Position numbers and translations under genes: made by a program
From: Pyrus communis
Lineage: Eukaryota > Streptophyta > Magnoliopsida > Rosales > Rosaceae
Direction of reading: 5' to 3'
Assembly (NCBI RefSeq): GCF_963583255.1
Contig: NC_084803.1
Coordinates: forward strand, 5,948,121 to 6,012,120
Length of the DNA stretch: 64,000 nt
Notes under the pieces: model-generated
What the model saw: the letters and a program-made list of their open reading frames with translations, nothing else
The model's database searches: none
Told to the model about the DNA's origin: nothing
Shown: positions 24,507-36,626 of the stretch, one piece after another
How the letters are laid out: every line of letters starts with the position of its first letter
Position numbering within the stretch: the stretch's first letter is position 1

Positions 24507-24507
<1 letters not shown>

Positions 24508-24551
<44 letters not shown>
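24508..24551. repeat. (TA)n microsatellite
   Basis: About 21 TA dinucleotides directly downstream of the 23669 MITE. Confidence 0.9.
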
Positions 24552-24555
<4 letters not shown>

Positions 24556-24865
24556 ATGTGTTACAACATTTTAATATGTTTGGAGAACGAAATTTATAAT
24601 ATGCACAGGTATTTAATTATGTGAGTTCATGAGTTGGTGGGAAGGAGAAGAGATAGAATACACATGTGGCATATCTTGGTTCCGTAGGCCTGTCAAGTGA
24701 CGCATATGGTCCTTGTACAAACATATATGTATATATATGCAGACCTTGGGGCTAGGGCAGCTAAGCACATTTCTGAAGCACATTGCTTTCAAACAAGAGC
24801 TCAGCAATAGTGAGAAATTTATCATGGATAAGAACTTGATGCTGATATTGGGTACGTAGCCTTGC

Positions 24866-24989
24866 TGTATGTCATTCATTAATATATACACGTGTGTATA
24901 TATATATATATGTGTGTGTGTATATGTATGCCTTTCTTTTGACTTCTTCTTCTCTTCTTCTTGTATGTCATTCATTAATTTATACACAT

Positions 24990-25028
<39 letters not shown>

Positions 25029-25088
25029 TGTATATGTATGACTTTGTTTTGACGTCTTCTCTTCTTCTTGTATGTCATTCATTAAAAT

Positions 25089-25134
<46 letters not shown>

Positions 25135-25160
25135 ATATGTATGACTTTCTTTTGAAGTTG
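24866..25160. repeat. Three tandem units of ~95-107 bp containing TA/TG microsatellites
   Basis: Units begin TGTATGTCATTCATTA at 24866, 24962 and 25069. Each runs through an AC/TA/TG dinucleotide block into TATGTATGNCTTTNTTTTGA; the first two then end CTTCTCTTCTTCTTG, while the third diverges after TTTTGAAG. The dinucleotide core differs in length between units, showing that unit duplication and microsatellite slippage both acted. Confidence 0.85.
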
Positions 25161-25722
25161 GGTGAAATATGATAAGGCCGTAGAGTTTGGTAGTGGGTAA
25201 TATCATTGAACTGTGGGGACTGCTGCTATGCCACTGAAGTTGGTGCACGGCAAATAGCAAACATCTCCATTAGGAAAAATGGTGTTTTCTTTTTTGGAAA
25301 AATATGAAGTATATTGATTAATTACCTATCTATTAGGCCAGGTTTCTAGTATGATAAGGATTATGATTACTTTTTTTTTTTTTTAAGGAGAACAACGAAT
25401 GGCAAGCCATGGTTATCCATTAATTTCGAGGATCGGAAAGACTCACATGATTATTTCAGCCTTTTAGATTGATTTCCTATTCATTTGAAGATTAGGTCTT
25501 CCAAAATACAGCTCCATATGAATTAAGTCTTGATAATATTTAGATTTTTTTTTTTCGTGATGTAGTTTTCTTGACAAGTTTTATCATTTTTTCTTCGTGT
25601 ATGTATATTCAAATTTCTGCAATCAATTTCTATTCTTTCCGTCTTGAATTAATTTGCTAATAATTCATACACAATACATTGAATCGTCTAAGTAAATGAA
25701 GCTAATTCAAGTAGCAAGAGAG

Positions 25723-25858
25723 AGCAAGTGGCCCTTTGTCACGGTGGTGGAAAAATATTGAGTCATTGCATGGCGGCGTGAGTTCGAATTCCGCTCGTTG
25801 CTAATCTAAATTCTAATTTAACAAAATCTACCGTTTGACAAAAAAAAAAAAAAAAAAA
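25723..25858 (+). mobile_element. tRNA-derived SINE with poly(A) tail
   Basis: About 136 bp: an A-box-like GGTGGTGGAAAAA region, then a B-box GAGTTCGAATTCC, then CTAATTTAACAAAATCTACC, then a tail of ~20 A. It matches in order and spacing the minus-strand copy at 42930-43055, which has a clean target duplication. No clear duplication was found for this copy. Confidence 0.7.
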
Positions 25859-26448
25859 TTAGTGAGGGAGAAAAAAATTGAGTTAAAACATGAATGTGAT
25901 CTCGACTCAGATAAAATCAAAATGTTCAAATTAGCTTCCTCGGCCAAATTAAATTCATATTTACATGAATAACTATACAGTTGTGTCGTATGTTTATACG
26001 CATACAATAATGCATATTTACGATCAGCTGGTTACTTCATTTTCTAGGGTGTACGTGCTTTGGCTTGATATGCATGTCCCAATCCTGAACGATGCTTATA
26101 AAATTTTCTAAGCCACTACGGTGTCTTGAAACTTAAAATTTTGTTTTGAAAAGTGCCCCATTATTTGATAAGGAGCAAACAACCATATGTGCTTAATTAA
26201 GAGGTTTGATGATATCGTGCTGGCTGCCCATAAAATTTTCCTAATCATACCGGCATCAAAATATTTATATATCTCAGTATTCAATCTAGGAAAGCACTGC
26301 AAGAATTTTTTTCATGGGAATCGCAGCCATATTGTCATATATATATTTTTTAAATAAATCTTTTGCGTTATAATATGGTGAGAACAACGAGTTTTTAGTG
26401 ATTGAAAGACGAGTTTATATGTTGTTGTATAGTATTATTGTTACTTAA

Positions 26449-26604
26449 GGCTCGTTTGATAACTATTTTAGAGTTTTCATAAAAATGAAAATTGAAAACC
26501 AAAATAAAGCTATTTTTGAAGACTAAAAAAAGTAGATTTCAGTTTTTGATTTTTCACTCTTCAAATTTTTTTTAACTGAAACAAAAATAGTTATTAAACG
26601 GCCC
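26449..26604. mobile_element. Small MITE, ~156 bp
   Basis: GGCTCGTTTGATAACTATTTT at the left is the inverted counterpart of AAAATAGTTATTAAACGGCCC at the right. The interior is A/T-rich with AAAATGAAAATTGAAAACCA. The terminal type resembles plant hAT-like MITEs; the target duplication is not clear. Confidence 0.6.
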
Positions 26605-26760
26605 ATAAATAAAACATGTATTATAGCATGCATGAATATAAGTACTATCACGTGACAATGTTATACTCACATTGAGGCCGAGATGCCCTTACCCTCCTCT
26701 CCTAAAACGGGTGGAGATTATGTTACTCTTCATATTGCCAATTAATTTTATTGAAATTTT

Positions 26761-27962
26761 GATATTACCCCTTGAAACTATATTTTCCTCTACTAAAACC
26801 CATCTCATTTTGTTTTCTTGAATAAAGCCCATTGACTACCCTCCAATTAAACAAATTCTTTAATTAAGTTTGACTTTTCAAATTGTGTATTTTTCGAATG
26901 CCTAAACTACCCCTATTAATACTTGGATGGGGTTTTTGGATCAGTTACTTGTTATATCCATTTAATTAATTTTATATATTTTACAAAATAATTCATGCCA
27001 TTCATTGTATATTCAATGTATTAACTTTCAAATTGTTATAACGTGCCAATTGAAAAATAATAATACTAATTTCATAATTTTGTGCATTACATATATAAGT
27101 TAATTTACCTACCAACACAACAATAAACCTAAAACAGCTTCGGCTAATATTCCAATCCCTAATACACAAAACAAAAGCTATATGTTCCGCACAATTCTTA
27201 CCTACAAAATAGTCTAATTTACCAATTACATCAAACCAAAATTTAAAGGGTCTAGTTTACTTTCAAAATGGTCTAATTTACCTACATGATTTATGTGCAT
27301 TAGATTAAAAGTTTATTTAATTGCCTACAAGCACAAACCCACAACATTCGAACATTATCTAATATCACTAATTTTTATTTTATTTTTGGAATAGGTAAAT
27401 TAATTTAAATGTAGGTAAATTAGTATAATATTAATAAGTAGGTAAATTAGTATAATATTAATAAGTAGGTAAATTAATTAAAATGTAGGTAAATTAGTAT
27501 AATATTTTATAAGTAGGTAAATTAATTTAAATGTTGGTAAATTAGTATAATATTTGTATGTAGGTAATTACATGATTCAAAATGCTGGCTTATTAGTATA
27601 ATATTTTATAAGTAGGTAAATTAATTTGTATGTAGGTAATTACATAATTCAAACAATATTATTTTTTCCGTACAAGATTGTCTTTCTCTTTTAAATTTGG
27701 TAAATTAATTTATATATGTTGCTAATATTTATGATACAAGAAAGGTAAAATATCCATATGGATTTAATTGCTCATCATAATTAGGATGAGTAATAACATT
27801 TATTGACCAAATTAGGATTCTATGGCATAAGTTGTAATTCTATTGTAATAGTTGGTCATATATTTGTCTACATGGTAGGCTATTTGAAATTTGGGTTTTA
27901 TTTGAATGTTTAAATTTAGATGGGTTTTTATTTGGAAAATAGGAGTTTCAAGGGTTTATATC
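26761..27962. mobile_element. TIR element of ~1.2 kb with ~90 bp inverted ends
   Basis: The left end (TACCCCTTGAAACTAT ... CTAAAACCCATCTCAT ... AATAAAGCCCA) is matched by the complement of the right end (AAACCCTTGAAACTCC ... AAAAACCCATCTAAAT ... AATAAAACCCA). The long degenerate TIRs and lack of a gene suggest a Mutator-like or fold-back non-autonomous element. It encloses the minisatellite at 27391-27652. No target duplication was identified. Confidence 0.6.
27391..27652. repeat. ~24-27 bp minisatellite based on GTAGGTAAATTA
   Basis: About ten variants of two alternating words, GTAGGTAAATTAGTATAATA and GTAGGTAAATTAATTTAAAT, run head to tail, with later units shortened to GTAGGTAATTACATAATTCA. 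It lies inside the TIR element 26761-27962. Confidence 0.85.
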
Positions 27963-28976
27963 TAAAGAACCCTTAATTTTATGATGAAACCTCAACGTTC
28001 TTCATTAACATTCATATTTACAAACTAGCATGCTAAGCCATCAAATTAACTTTTTCCTTTTTTAAAGGAATCGAATTAACCTTTTTCTATTATCATGGCA
28101 CTTAAACTACTCAAATCAAGTACGATGTACAGAAAACTAAAACTAGTTTTTTTTTTTTTTTTTTTTTTTAAGACCGAAATGCGAAGAACTTAGTTAAAAA
28201 GGCAAAGGCATGCGGAAAGCTAAGCCTATATAGAATTAATCTTTGCATGAAATAAATAAGAAGGATAACACCAGCCGAAAGTATAAAGTGAGCAGAATAG
28301 TGTGTTAAAAATAAGTAAAAACACATGAGGGTATAGGCTTATAGCCTTAGGCCTATCTCCAATATAGGTGGAAGAGGTCAAGGGGGTAACTTAAACTAAA
28401 TTCTGGAGTTGTTACTATATTTAGCATTTCTCAACAAAAGAATATTGGGAATGAGATTGAGATCAAAAAGTTGTTAATATATTTAGTAATATTCCATCTT
28501 CCCCCTCATATGGGAACTGAAAATCGAATCTAACCTAGCTAGGCTGTGGCAATAAGAAAATCTAACCTAACCGTATAACTCGACCTGCCCCTTTGAGAGT
28601 GAGAGAGTGAGAGAGAGAGAGAGTTGAATGGGACCCTTGGAAACGAGTTTGGAAGCCCACACTGAAAAGGATTCTAGCCGATCCTTTTTCTGGAAATTTT
28701 AGGAATTTTGTGTTCGTGATCATATATCGTACATCGTGCGATCATAAATTATTTTAAAATTCAATATAAATAGTATCTAACAAAAACTGACCATCACGAT
28801 CACAAAATCTCTAAGATTCCTAAAAAAAAAAATCCGCCGATGATTCTTTCCAAAACAACCAATAATTTGGGCACGCGGACTCTTTGAGAGCCAGACCTAC
28901 TTAGTGTTAATATTTTGAAATTTTTATTTATTGAAAGAGTAAAGTGCGGTTTGCTATACGTGAGCCTGGCAGTCAG

Positions 28977-29407
28977 CACGCATATACGAGGTTTTGTTAC
29001 TTTAGAGCTTTACCTCTTACCCGAAAACCTAGAGATAAATCCTAAGTGCAGAACAAAACAAGTTAAAATGCAAACCTAGTTGTGTTTTTGTTTGACACAT
29101 GTACAGCTGCATGCAGATATGAGAGGATAATTACTTTAGAGTTTATGTTCTTCTCACCCAAAAACTCGAGAGCTAAACCCTAAGTGCATAGGCATGCGAA
29201 TCTAGAGACGAAATTTTGATGCCCTGAGCAAAAAAATTTAGTCATACTCATACATCTACAATTGGTAATTCTTGATTGTCGATGTAAGATCAAATTATGT
29301 ATGCAAATCTAGAGATGAAATTTTGATGCCCTGAGCAAAAAAATTTAGTCAGACTCGTGCATCTACAATTGGTAATTATTGATTGTCGATTTAAGATTAA
29401 ATTATGT
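28977..29407. repeat. Nested tandem duplications (~135 bp and 107 bp units)
   Basis: A 107 bp unit is repeated at 29194-29300 and 29301-29407 (each begins ATGCRAATCTAGAGA and contains TTTTGATGCCCTGAGC). Just before it, ~28977-29110 and ~29112-29193 share the order CGCATATACGAGG / TTACTTTAGAG / CTAAACCCTAAGTGCA at lower identity. Stepwise local duplication; no coding content. Confidence 0.65.
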
Positions 29408-29409
29408 TG

Positions 29410-31270
29410 AAGGTATATGGTCAGCATAACAGAATATATATGAAGCTCTGTATTAGTATTTAAAAGGTTTTGTGCATGTCTATTCGTTGCCAATTGATTT
29501 TGTGTTGTAATTCTTAAGTTTAAATAACATAACAATATAATTATAAACTGATATATAATCAAATTTTTATGCCAAAGTATGTAAATTGGAATTATTTGCA
29601 AGTCTTGTGGTATGTCTAATCAAGTATTCTTTCACCTTTACTTATTCAATTACTTATTAAAATGCCTACTTTACCTAAAAAATAGTTTTGTTTGATAGCT
29701 TTTAAGAACATTGAAAGCTAGCACAAACCACTTGCAGGTGCAATACAACACTTGTATAGTCTCAAGCTTTTTGATACATATCTTCATTGGTCATCATAAA
29801 TTGCATATCTTTATACTTGTAGCCCACATGAAATCTAATGATGGGTACACACCATAATGCTTTTTTATTATTATTTGCTCGTAGAACCTTGATTCATGTC
29901 TATCATGTAATTTGATCTGCTCTTTGCAGTCGGTTCCTATTCACAAACCCCTGCCACTTAAAATTTTCAATTTACTTTAGCACTTAGACATTTTGTTTTG
30001 TCTATATTAGTCAATTCCACTATGAGTTTAGAGATAGTTTCCTGATTAAATGATGCTAATTAACTAGTAGGGCGGTCAAAGAGGGTGATTCCATCATATT
30101 TAAGCATAAATTAGGAAGTGACAATTAGGTTATTTTAGGTACAATCTTCATCCAAACATGAAATATTATCATGTAAACACGACATAAACTTTCATACTTT
30201 GGAAAGCACCCACACCCCTCTATGGTTCCACTTCCATTAATCTATCTTTGCTTATAGTGCTGGACATTCTTCAACTTTTCCTAAATCGTGATACGTTTTG
30301 TAGTAGTCATCCACCAAATTCTAATAAAGGTGTGATTGGTTAAAATTTGACCTACCATGCTTCATGCCTTTTCTTTTCCTTTTTCTTTGACAATTTATTA
30401 CTCCATTTAAATGAAGAAATTAATCCATATATATCAACCTTAACAAGAGAAAAATGTATCATCACAGTCCCACATATATATAGCCATCTCGTATATGGGA
30501 TGTGCGATGTGTATAGTACATGATGATGCAACGAAATCCCAGGACCAGCTCTACGTCTCCAATTTGCTCTTTTTTTTCTTTCGTTTCTTTTTTCTTTTTT
30601 GTCACTTCTAAGTTTCACTGCTTTCATAATCAAATTACACTCCAAGGTCCAAATTAGAAAAACAAAAACAGTAAAAAGTGAATGTGTGAAAACTCAACTC
30701 CTTGTGAATAAGTATGCGTAAAAAAAGAAAAAAGTTACAAAATCAGTACTTACATCCATAATTATCCATTGAAAATCAAACCCGCGTGCACAAATTAGTA
30801 CTTTAACCCACTAAAAGTACTCTAATCGTAGCTTAAGTTGACATAATCTTTGTGGTTTTTTAATCATCCTATTTAATTTGCCCGAGGGCATTATGGGGAC
30901 GATACTATAAAATTCTGATATTAACAGTTTAATATTTGTATAGTTGTACTATATATATATTTATAAAACCAATCTAATCATCACGAAATAAGTGGGGACG
31001 TGAGGAAAGGAGGACAATCAACTCACTTTCGAAGTACTTAAATTAATAAAATTTAAGCACTCAAATATGAATAATTTAGTATGTTAATGGGAAAGATAGT
31101 ATAGGTATATAGTATTATTGTGTGACAATTAGGCACATTAGGAAGCCTAACCCTAAGGTTGAAAATAACATCACTGTGAAGTTTAGATCCATTGATTAAT
31201 TCCCCTTTAAGTTGAAGCACAATTAGAAAATGAAAAATTAGATTAATTACAGGCTCTGTATAATTTAAAT
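29410..31270. other. Intergenic stretch, nothing recognised
   Basis: AT-rich single-copy-looking sequence with short reading frames only. I see no exon-like stretch, tRNA, or clear transposon terminus. Confidence 0.5.
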
Positions 31271-31277
31271 AGAAGTT

Positions 31278-31619
31278 TGTTGAAAATAAATTCCACATTA
31301 GTAGGAAGAGAAATCTTGTATGGCCTTACAAGTAAGTTGGTCTATTCCTTGTTGCCAATTAACTTTATGGTAGAACCTCAATTTTCTTTATGATATTAGA
31401 GCAAGTTGTCCCACATGTAATGCTCAACGCCTACAAGTGTTCCTCACCACCTGATTTGTTTTGTCTACGTGTTAGACTTGAAATTTCGCCACAATTGAGT
31501 TTGTGTGTTTAAAATAAATCTTACTTTGATAAGAAACGTGATATTGCATGTGCTTATAATTAAATTGAACGATCTCCTATATTGCTAATTAATTTATAAT
31601 GAAACCTTAATTTTTTTGA
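31278..31619 (+). mobile_element. TRIM-like short LTR retroelement (~340 bp)
   Basis: A 5' LTR of ~113 bp begins TGTTGAAAATAAATTCCACA. It is followed at 31391 by TGATATTAGAGC, a decayed version of the initiator-Met primer binding site TGGTATCAGAGC. A diverged second LTR starts near 31506 (TGTTTAAAATAAATC) and ends near 31619. Only ~110 bp lie between the LTRs. A related element is at 33784. Confidence 0.55.
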
Positions 31620-31929
31620 GGTTCATTTATTTTTTTTTACCTTTCTTGTCTTTGGCTTCCTGAAAGTGCCCGCGTCAGAAAAGCAAAGTGAACAATTCAT
31701 ATTTGAGGTTTGGGGTAAGTTAACAGGCAGAAAGACCATATAAAATTAGTCTATTATGTCTGACTTATTCGAAGTGAAAAAGTGACAAGTGTTATACGTA
31801 AACCCAGAAGACATTTTGATAGTGTAATTACCGAAAGAAGTTAAATGTCTTCTTCTGTAACACCTATTTAAATCTTAGTGGATGATCCATGTTAAGACTT
31901 ACACTGCACGTTTTCTATTTATTTTATAA

Positions 31930-33314
31930 AAAACATTTTGAATGCGGTTCCTAACTATTAATGTTCTTTGATTGAAACCTTCGTGGTTTTTAGTTTTTTA
32001 TCGAAGTTCCTAACATTAATGTAATAATGTATTTCTATGTAAGTTATTATATTTTTAAATTAAAAATGAAATTTGTAGTTATTTATATTAATGAGATTTT
32101 AAATAAAACTCATAATTTATAGGAATAAAAAAATTAAAAAAGAATTATACTCTCCAATATATTCTGTACACACACACACACACACACACACATATGGGTA
32201 CGTTCATCAAAACCAACCAAAAAATTATTGTACCAAAACATAGGTAGATTTTTCAAAAACACAAAAAAAGAAGATATTAAGTTTAATAACATTATTAAAT
32301 TTCTTCTATTGAATTTGACATTGATACATTCTCAAATAAATAGAATGTACGCATATAAGTGTAAAAAATGGATTACAGAAAAGATTGAATGGATTTTATA
32401 TAAAAAAATGGGTACATTTTATATTAAAAAAAGAGTGCATTTTTCATATAACAATTTGGTATATTTAAGAATGAGTACATATAAGATTAAAAAAGTGAAT
32501 TTTTTTTTATAAAAATTTAATAGGTACAAACTTATTCTAATTTTATTATTTATATTTTGGAAATGTTTGAATTGAAAATTAATTAGGAGTTTAATAAGGG
32601 TGTGAGTATTAAAACTCTAAATCAATTACTAATTTTTATTATTAAAATTATGTAACTTATATGTAATTCATTAATTGTCACATCCCGACCCGGGATTGAT
32701 CACTTCCCGGGCCCGCTCCACTTCCGTAGCACGATATTATCCGCTTTGGGCTTACCATTCCCTCACGGTTTTGTTTTTGGGAACTCATGAGCAACTTCCT
32801 AGTGGGTCACCCATCATGAGATTGTTCTAGCCTCCTTCTCGCTTAACTTCGAAGTTCCTACAGAACCCGAATCCAGTGAGCTCCCAAAAGGCCTCGTTAG
32901 GTAGAGATGAAAATATACATATAAGGATGGATTGTAAGATCCCACATCGCCCAGGGGAATGATCCTTAAATGTATATTCTCATCCCTACCTAGCACGAGG
33001 CCTTTTGGGAGCTCACTGGCTTCGGGTTCCGTAGGAATTCCGAAGTTAAGCAAGAAGGGGGCTAGAGCAATCCCATGATAGGTGACCCACTGAGAAGTTG
33101 CTCGTGAGTTCCCAAAAACAAAACCGTGAGGGAATGGTAAGCCCAAAGCGGACAATATCGTGCTACGGTGGTGGAGCGGGCCGGGAAAGTAATTCGCCCC
33201 AGACCGGGATGTGACATTAATATATTAATGTCAGGGACTTTGATCAAAATCTAAAAACTGATAAGGTCTTAGTCAATGAACATTAGAAATTAGGAACCGG
33301 ATACTAATTTTTCC
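31930..33314. mobile_element. Mutator-like TIR element, copy A (interrupted by Cassandra)
   Basis: Long inverted ends (over 90 bp) hold GGTTCCTAACTATTAATGTT on the left and the complementary AACATTAGAAATTAGGAACC on the right. They are flanked by the 9 bp duplication ATTTTATAA at 31921-31929 and 33315-33323, as expected for Mutator-like transposition. Without the inverted Cassandra insert and its 5 bp duplication the element is about 839 bp, the same as copy B (34920-37253) without its inserts. No transposase. It contains an (AC)n run at about 32168-32190. Confidence 0.85.
32676..33216. mobile_element. Head-to-head pair of Cassandra TRIM LTRs inserted as one unit
   Basis: The right part (about 32933-33216) is a Cassandra-type LTR on plus. 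It carries a 5S rRNA-like block at about 33029-33108 (GAAGTTAAGCAAGAAGG, then GTGACCCACTGAGAAG) and ends GGGATGTGACA. The left part (32676 to about 32932) is the same LTR on minus, beginning TGTCACATCCCG. The two 5' ends meet in the middle, and the minus copy lacks about its first 30 bp. The whole 541 bp block is flanked by the single 5 bp duplication TTAAT (32671-32675 and 33217-33221), and the sister element at 34920 shows the uninterrupted site. Confidence 0.88.
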
Positions 33315-33335
33315 ATTTTATAATTCCACTATATT

Positions 33336-33544
33336 TATTTATTTATTTATTGAAAAAGAGATCAGTTGGTGGCTTCGTCATGGCAATTCATCGTTTCGGC
33401 AAATGGAAAGACTCGTAGAGATATTTCAGCCTTTCACTGACCACCATCGTGCGATTTGCTAGCCTCATAAACTGAAACCAAGACATGCTGTGTGGAATAC
33501 GGGTTTGAAATTCATTCTAACCATTGGGCCACCCCGTAATGGTT
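33336..33544 (-). mobile_element. Probable tRNA-derived SINE
   Basis: On minus the sequence begins CCATTACGGGGTGGCCCAA and has A-box-like TGGCCCAATGGTTAG and B-box-like TTTCAAACCC, ending in an A/T tail. It is bracketed by a 13 bp direct repeat with one mismatch, ATTCCACTATATT (33323-33335) and ATTCCAATATATT (33545-33557). It landed right beside copy A of the Mutator-like element. A possible truncated relative lies near 25376-25480 (shared AAAGACTC and ATTTCAGCCTT). Confidence 0.6.
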
Positions 33545-33783
33545 ATTCCAATATATTGAAACATAGCTCTTTGTTTGATTTATTAACCTGGAAAGCCAAC
33601 ATGTCCATGCATATATTACCTTATCATAGCAGTTCTATTTTGATACTAAATACCTATTAGATTTAAATCATTTTGGACATAATCAGGCTATTCAACAAGT
33701 AGCTTCATCTATTTTTTTTTTTTTTTCATTTTTGATATAAAAAAAAAAGGTTGAGATTTATTTCAATTTGAACCGGTCTATTC

Positions 33784-34030
33784 TGTTGAGAATGAATTCC
33801 ACATATATGAAATGAGGGAATTTGCATGTGCTTATAGTAGATTAGACTACTCCCCATATTTCCAATTGTTTTTACGGTGGAACCCAACTTTTTTCATGGT
33901 ATCAAAGCCAGGTCGTCTCACGGCCACACGCATTGCATGTCACCCAAGTTGTGTTGTTTACGTATTATAAGAGATTTGACTACTCCTCATATTAATAAGT
34001 AATTTTATAATAGAACTTCAACTTTTTTCA
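33784..34030 (+). mobile_element. TRIM-like short LTR retroelement, partly degraded
   Basis: A 5' LTR of 113 bp (TGTTGAGAATGAATTCCACA ... CAACTTTTTTCA) is followed directly by TGGTATCAAAGCC at 33897, a near match to the initiator-Met primer binding site. After ~70 bp a 5'-truncated second LTR (TTTGACTACTCCTCATATTA ... CAACTTTTTTCA) ends at 34030. Same family as 31278-31619. Confidence 0.6.
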
Positions 34031-35127
34031 CATTTATAAAAAAAAATTCCAGGAAAGAATTTCCGCAACAAATATATATTCTACCTTGATGATTGCAAAC
34101 TCCCAATTTAATAAGTTCAAATAAGAGCTTTTTAAACCCTTTTTGAACACAATAACACTTTATATTCCATCAAATATCATTGCGCAACAAGAGATGTATC
34201 TATTTGATAGAGACCTATTTTGATATGATAAGAAAAATATATACATGAATATATTCATATAAAAACATCAATCCCAGAGATTTTATTAATTATGAATATA
34301 ATTCTTCCACTCCCTCCATGGAACAACTTTGTAGAAGAGACAGAATCAGCGTGGGTCACGTCCTCCACTCCCTTCAATAACCTTTGCCTTTTGCACTCCC
34401 AAAACCCTTCATATAAAGCTCAACGTTTTGATTAGACAGTTGTGGGGATGCAATTAACTTTAATTTCCTTTATTAAATTAAATTAGCTAGTATCCCACTA
34501 ATTTCAAAATGCTTGTATATACCACTTCAAGCATGACATATGCCAACAGATGATATAATTTTAAGAAATAAATTTGGATCCTCAATAGACGAGGAGTTCC
34601 TCCTCGATGCTTCGCTATTAATATACGAAATTTGGTACTTATGATTAAAATCATTTATATTATAAATTACATTAAAAATATCATATATGCAAAAAAGAAA
34701 ATTAAAAAAATGAGATCGTTGGGCCATTGAACTGTATAAAAATAAATGGTCGGATAGTATAAAAGCATTACGAACTGTTTATCTATTTACTACATTTGAT
34801 TTTTTTCATAAATGATCTTTAATTACAGAGTAATTTATAATATGAACTATTGTATTTATAAATACAAAATTTTGTAAATCGGTAACAAGGCATCTTTAAG
34901 TACTTCTACTTATTTTTAAAGGACACTTTGGATGCAATCCCTAACTACTAATGTTATTTGACTGAAACCTTGGTGGTTTTTAATTTTTGATCAAAGTTCC
35001 TGACATTAATGTAATAGCGTATTTCTATGTGGGTTATTATATTTTTAAATTAAAAATGAAATTTGTAGTTATTTATATTAATGAGATTTTAAATAAAACC
35101 CATAATTTATAAGACTAAAAATATTAA

Positions 35128-36296
35128 GGGTAAAGTACAAAAAACTACCTTAACTATTGGTGTCATGACATTTTCATACCTCATCTTTTAAAATTGACAA
35201 TGTCATACCTCATCTTTAGAATTTGGTCCAATGTTATACCTTCCGTTACTTGGCCGTGAATTTTTCAGTTAAATGCTGACGTGGCTTGATTCGGGGCCCA
35301 CTTTCTGTTAAAAAATTACTAAAAACTAAAAAAAAATTATTTAATATTTTTAAAATATTAAAAGAAAAGTTAAAAAACATAAAAAAAAAACCCTAAGTTT
35401 GTCCCTTCCCCCATCTCTCTTTCTTCCCCCATCTTCATCTTCTTCCCTGCTTAATCTTCAACCAAAAAAAAAAAAAAAAAAAAAAAAACTGTCTAGTTCG
35501 TCCCCTCAACCTAGAAGAAGAAGAAGAAGAAAAAGAAAATAAATAAATAAAAGTAAAAAACAAACCAATTCTACCCCCAAAAAACCCTTCCCACAACCCC
35601 GGAAAAAAAAAAAAAAAAAAAAAAAAAAAACCAAACCCAATTCCTCCCCCTGCTAACCCAAAATCCACCACTCCCACCCTATCACGAAGGTTTCCCGATT
35701 CGATCTCAATGGGATCTGGGTTTTTTCCTGTTTTTTTTTTTTTTTTTTGGGTTGTAGGTAGTGGGTGCGGGTTTAGGGAAGACGGGACACCATTTTATTT
35801 ATTTATTTATTGTTTTTTTGGGTTGCTGGTTTGGCTCAGGTGGGGGAGAAGAAGGGGTTAGGGGGTGGGGAAGGGGGAAGACAAACTGAGGGTGGGTGAG
35901 GGGGGAAGACAAATTGGTTTTTTTTTTTTTTTTTTTTTTCCTTCTTTTTTCTGGGCTGCAGGAAGGGGGTTGGAAGGTGAAAGAAGATGAAGATGGGGGA
36001 GAAGAAAGAGAAAGGGGAAAGGGGACGAATTGAAGGGTTGTGTTTTTTTATTTTATTTTAATTTTTACTTTTCTTTATTGTTTTAATATTTAAAAATTAT
36101 TAAATGATTTTTTTTAGTTTTTAATATATTTTTATTAATTTTTTAATAGAAAGTGGGTCCCAGATCAAGCCACGTCAACATTTAACTGAAAAATTCACGC
36201 CAACTAACGGAAGGTATAACATTGACACAAATTCGTAAGATGAGGTATGAAAGTGTCGTGACACCAATAATTGAGGTAGTTTTTTGTAATTTACTC
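35128..36296. mobile_element. MULE-type MITE, 1169 bp, inside copy B
   Basis: Long inverted ends (about 200 bp or more) start GGGTAAAGTACAAAAAACTA and finish TAGTTTTTTGTAATTTACTC. Shared inner words include CCACTTTCTGTTAAAAAATT and AAGTGGGTCCCAGATCAAGC against GGGGCCCACTTTC. It is flanked by the 9 bp duplication AAATATTAA (35119-35127, 36297-36305). The centre holds several poly(A)/poly(T) runs over 20 bp and G-rich stretches. No transposase frame; the Gly/Phe-rich frames here come from homopolymers. Confidence 0.85.
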
Positions 36297-36626
36297 AAAT
36301 ATTAAAGATGAATTATACTCTCAAATATATTGTGTGTGTGTGTATGGGTACGTTCATTAAAACGTACCAAAAAATTATTGTACCAAAGCATGAGTACATT
36401 TAGCAAAAGCACAAAAAAAAAAAAAAAAAAAGAAAGATATTAGGCTTAATAACATTATTAAATTTTTTTCTATTAAACTTGATATGGATACATTCTCAAA
36501 TCAACGAAATAGAATGTACCCATATAAGTTTTAAAAATGGATTAGAGAAAAGACTGAATGAAATTTTATATAAAAAAATGGGTACATTTTTAACGATTTG
36601 ATATATTTAAGAATCGATACATATAA

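Noticed and set aside
28675..28860. Weak inverted repeat AGGAATTTTGTG / CACAAAATCTCTAAGATTCCT as a MITE
   Set aside because: Terminal match too short and gapped, with no target duplication; not enough to list.
35435..35677. Minus-strand frame rich in Gly and Phe, resembling a glycine-rich protein
   Set aside because: It is produced by poly(A) and purine-rich runs inside the MULE MITE at 35128-36296; no conserved motif or gene structure.
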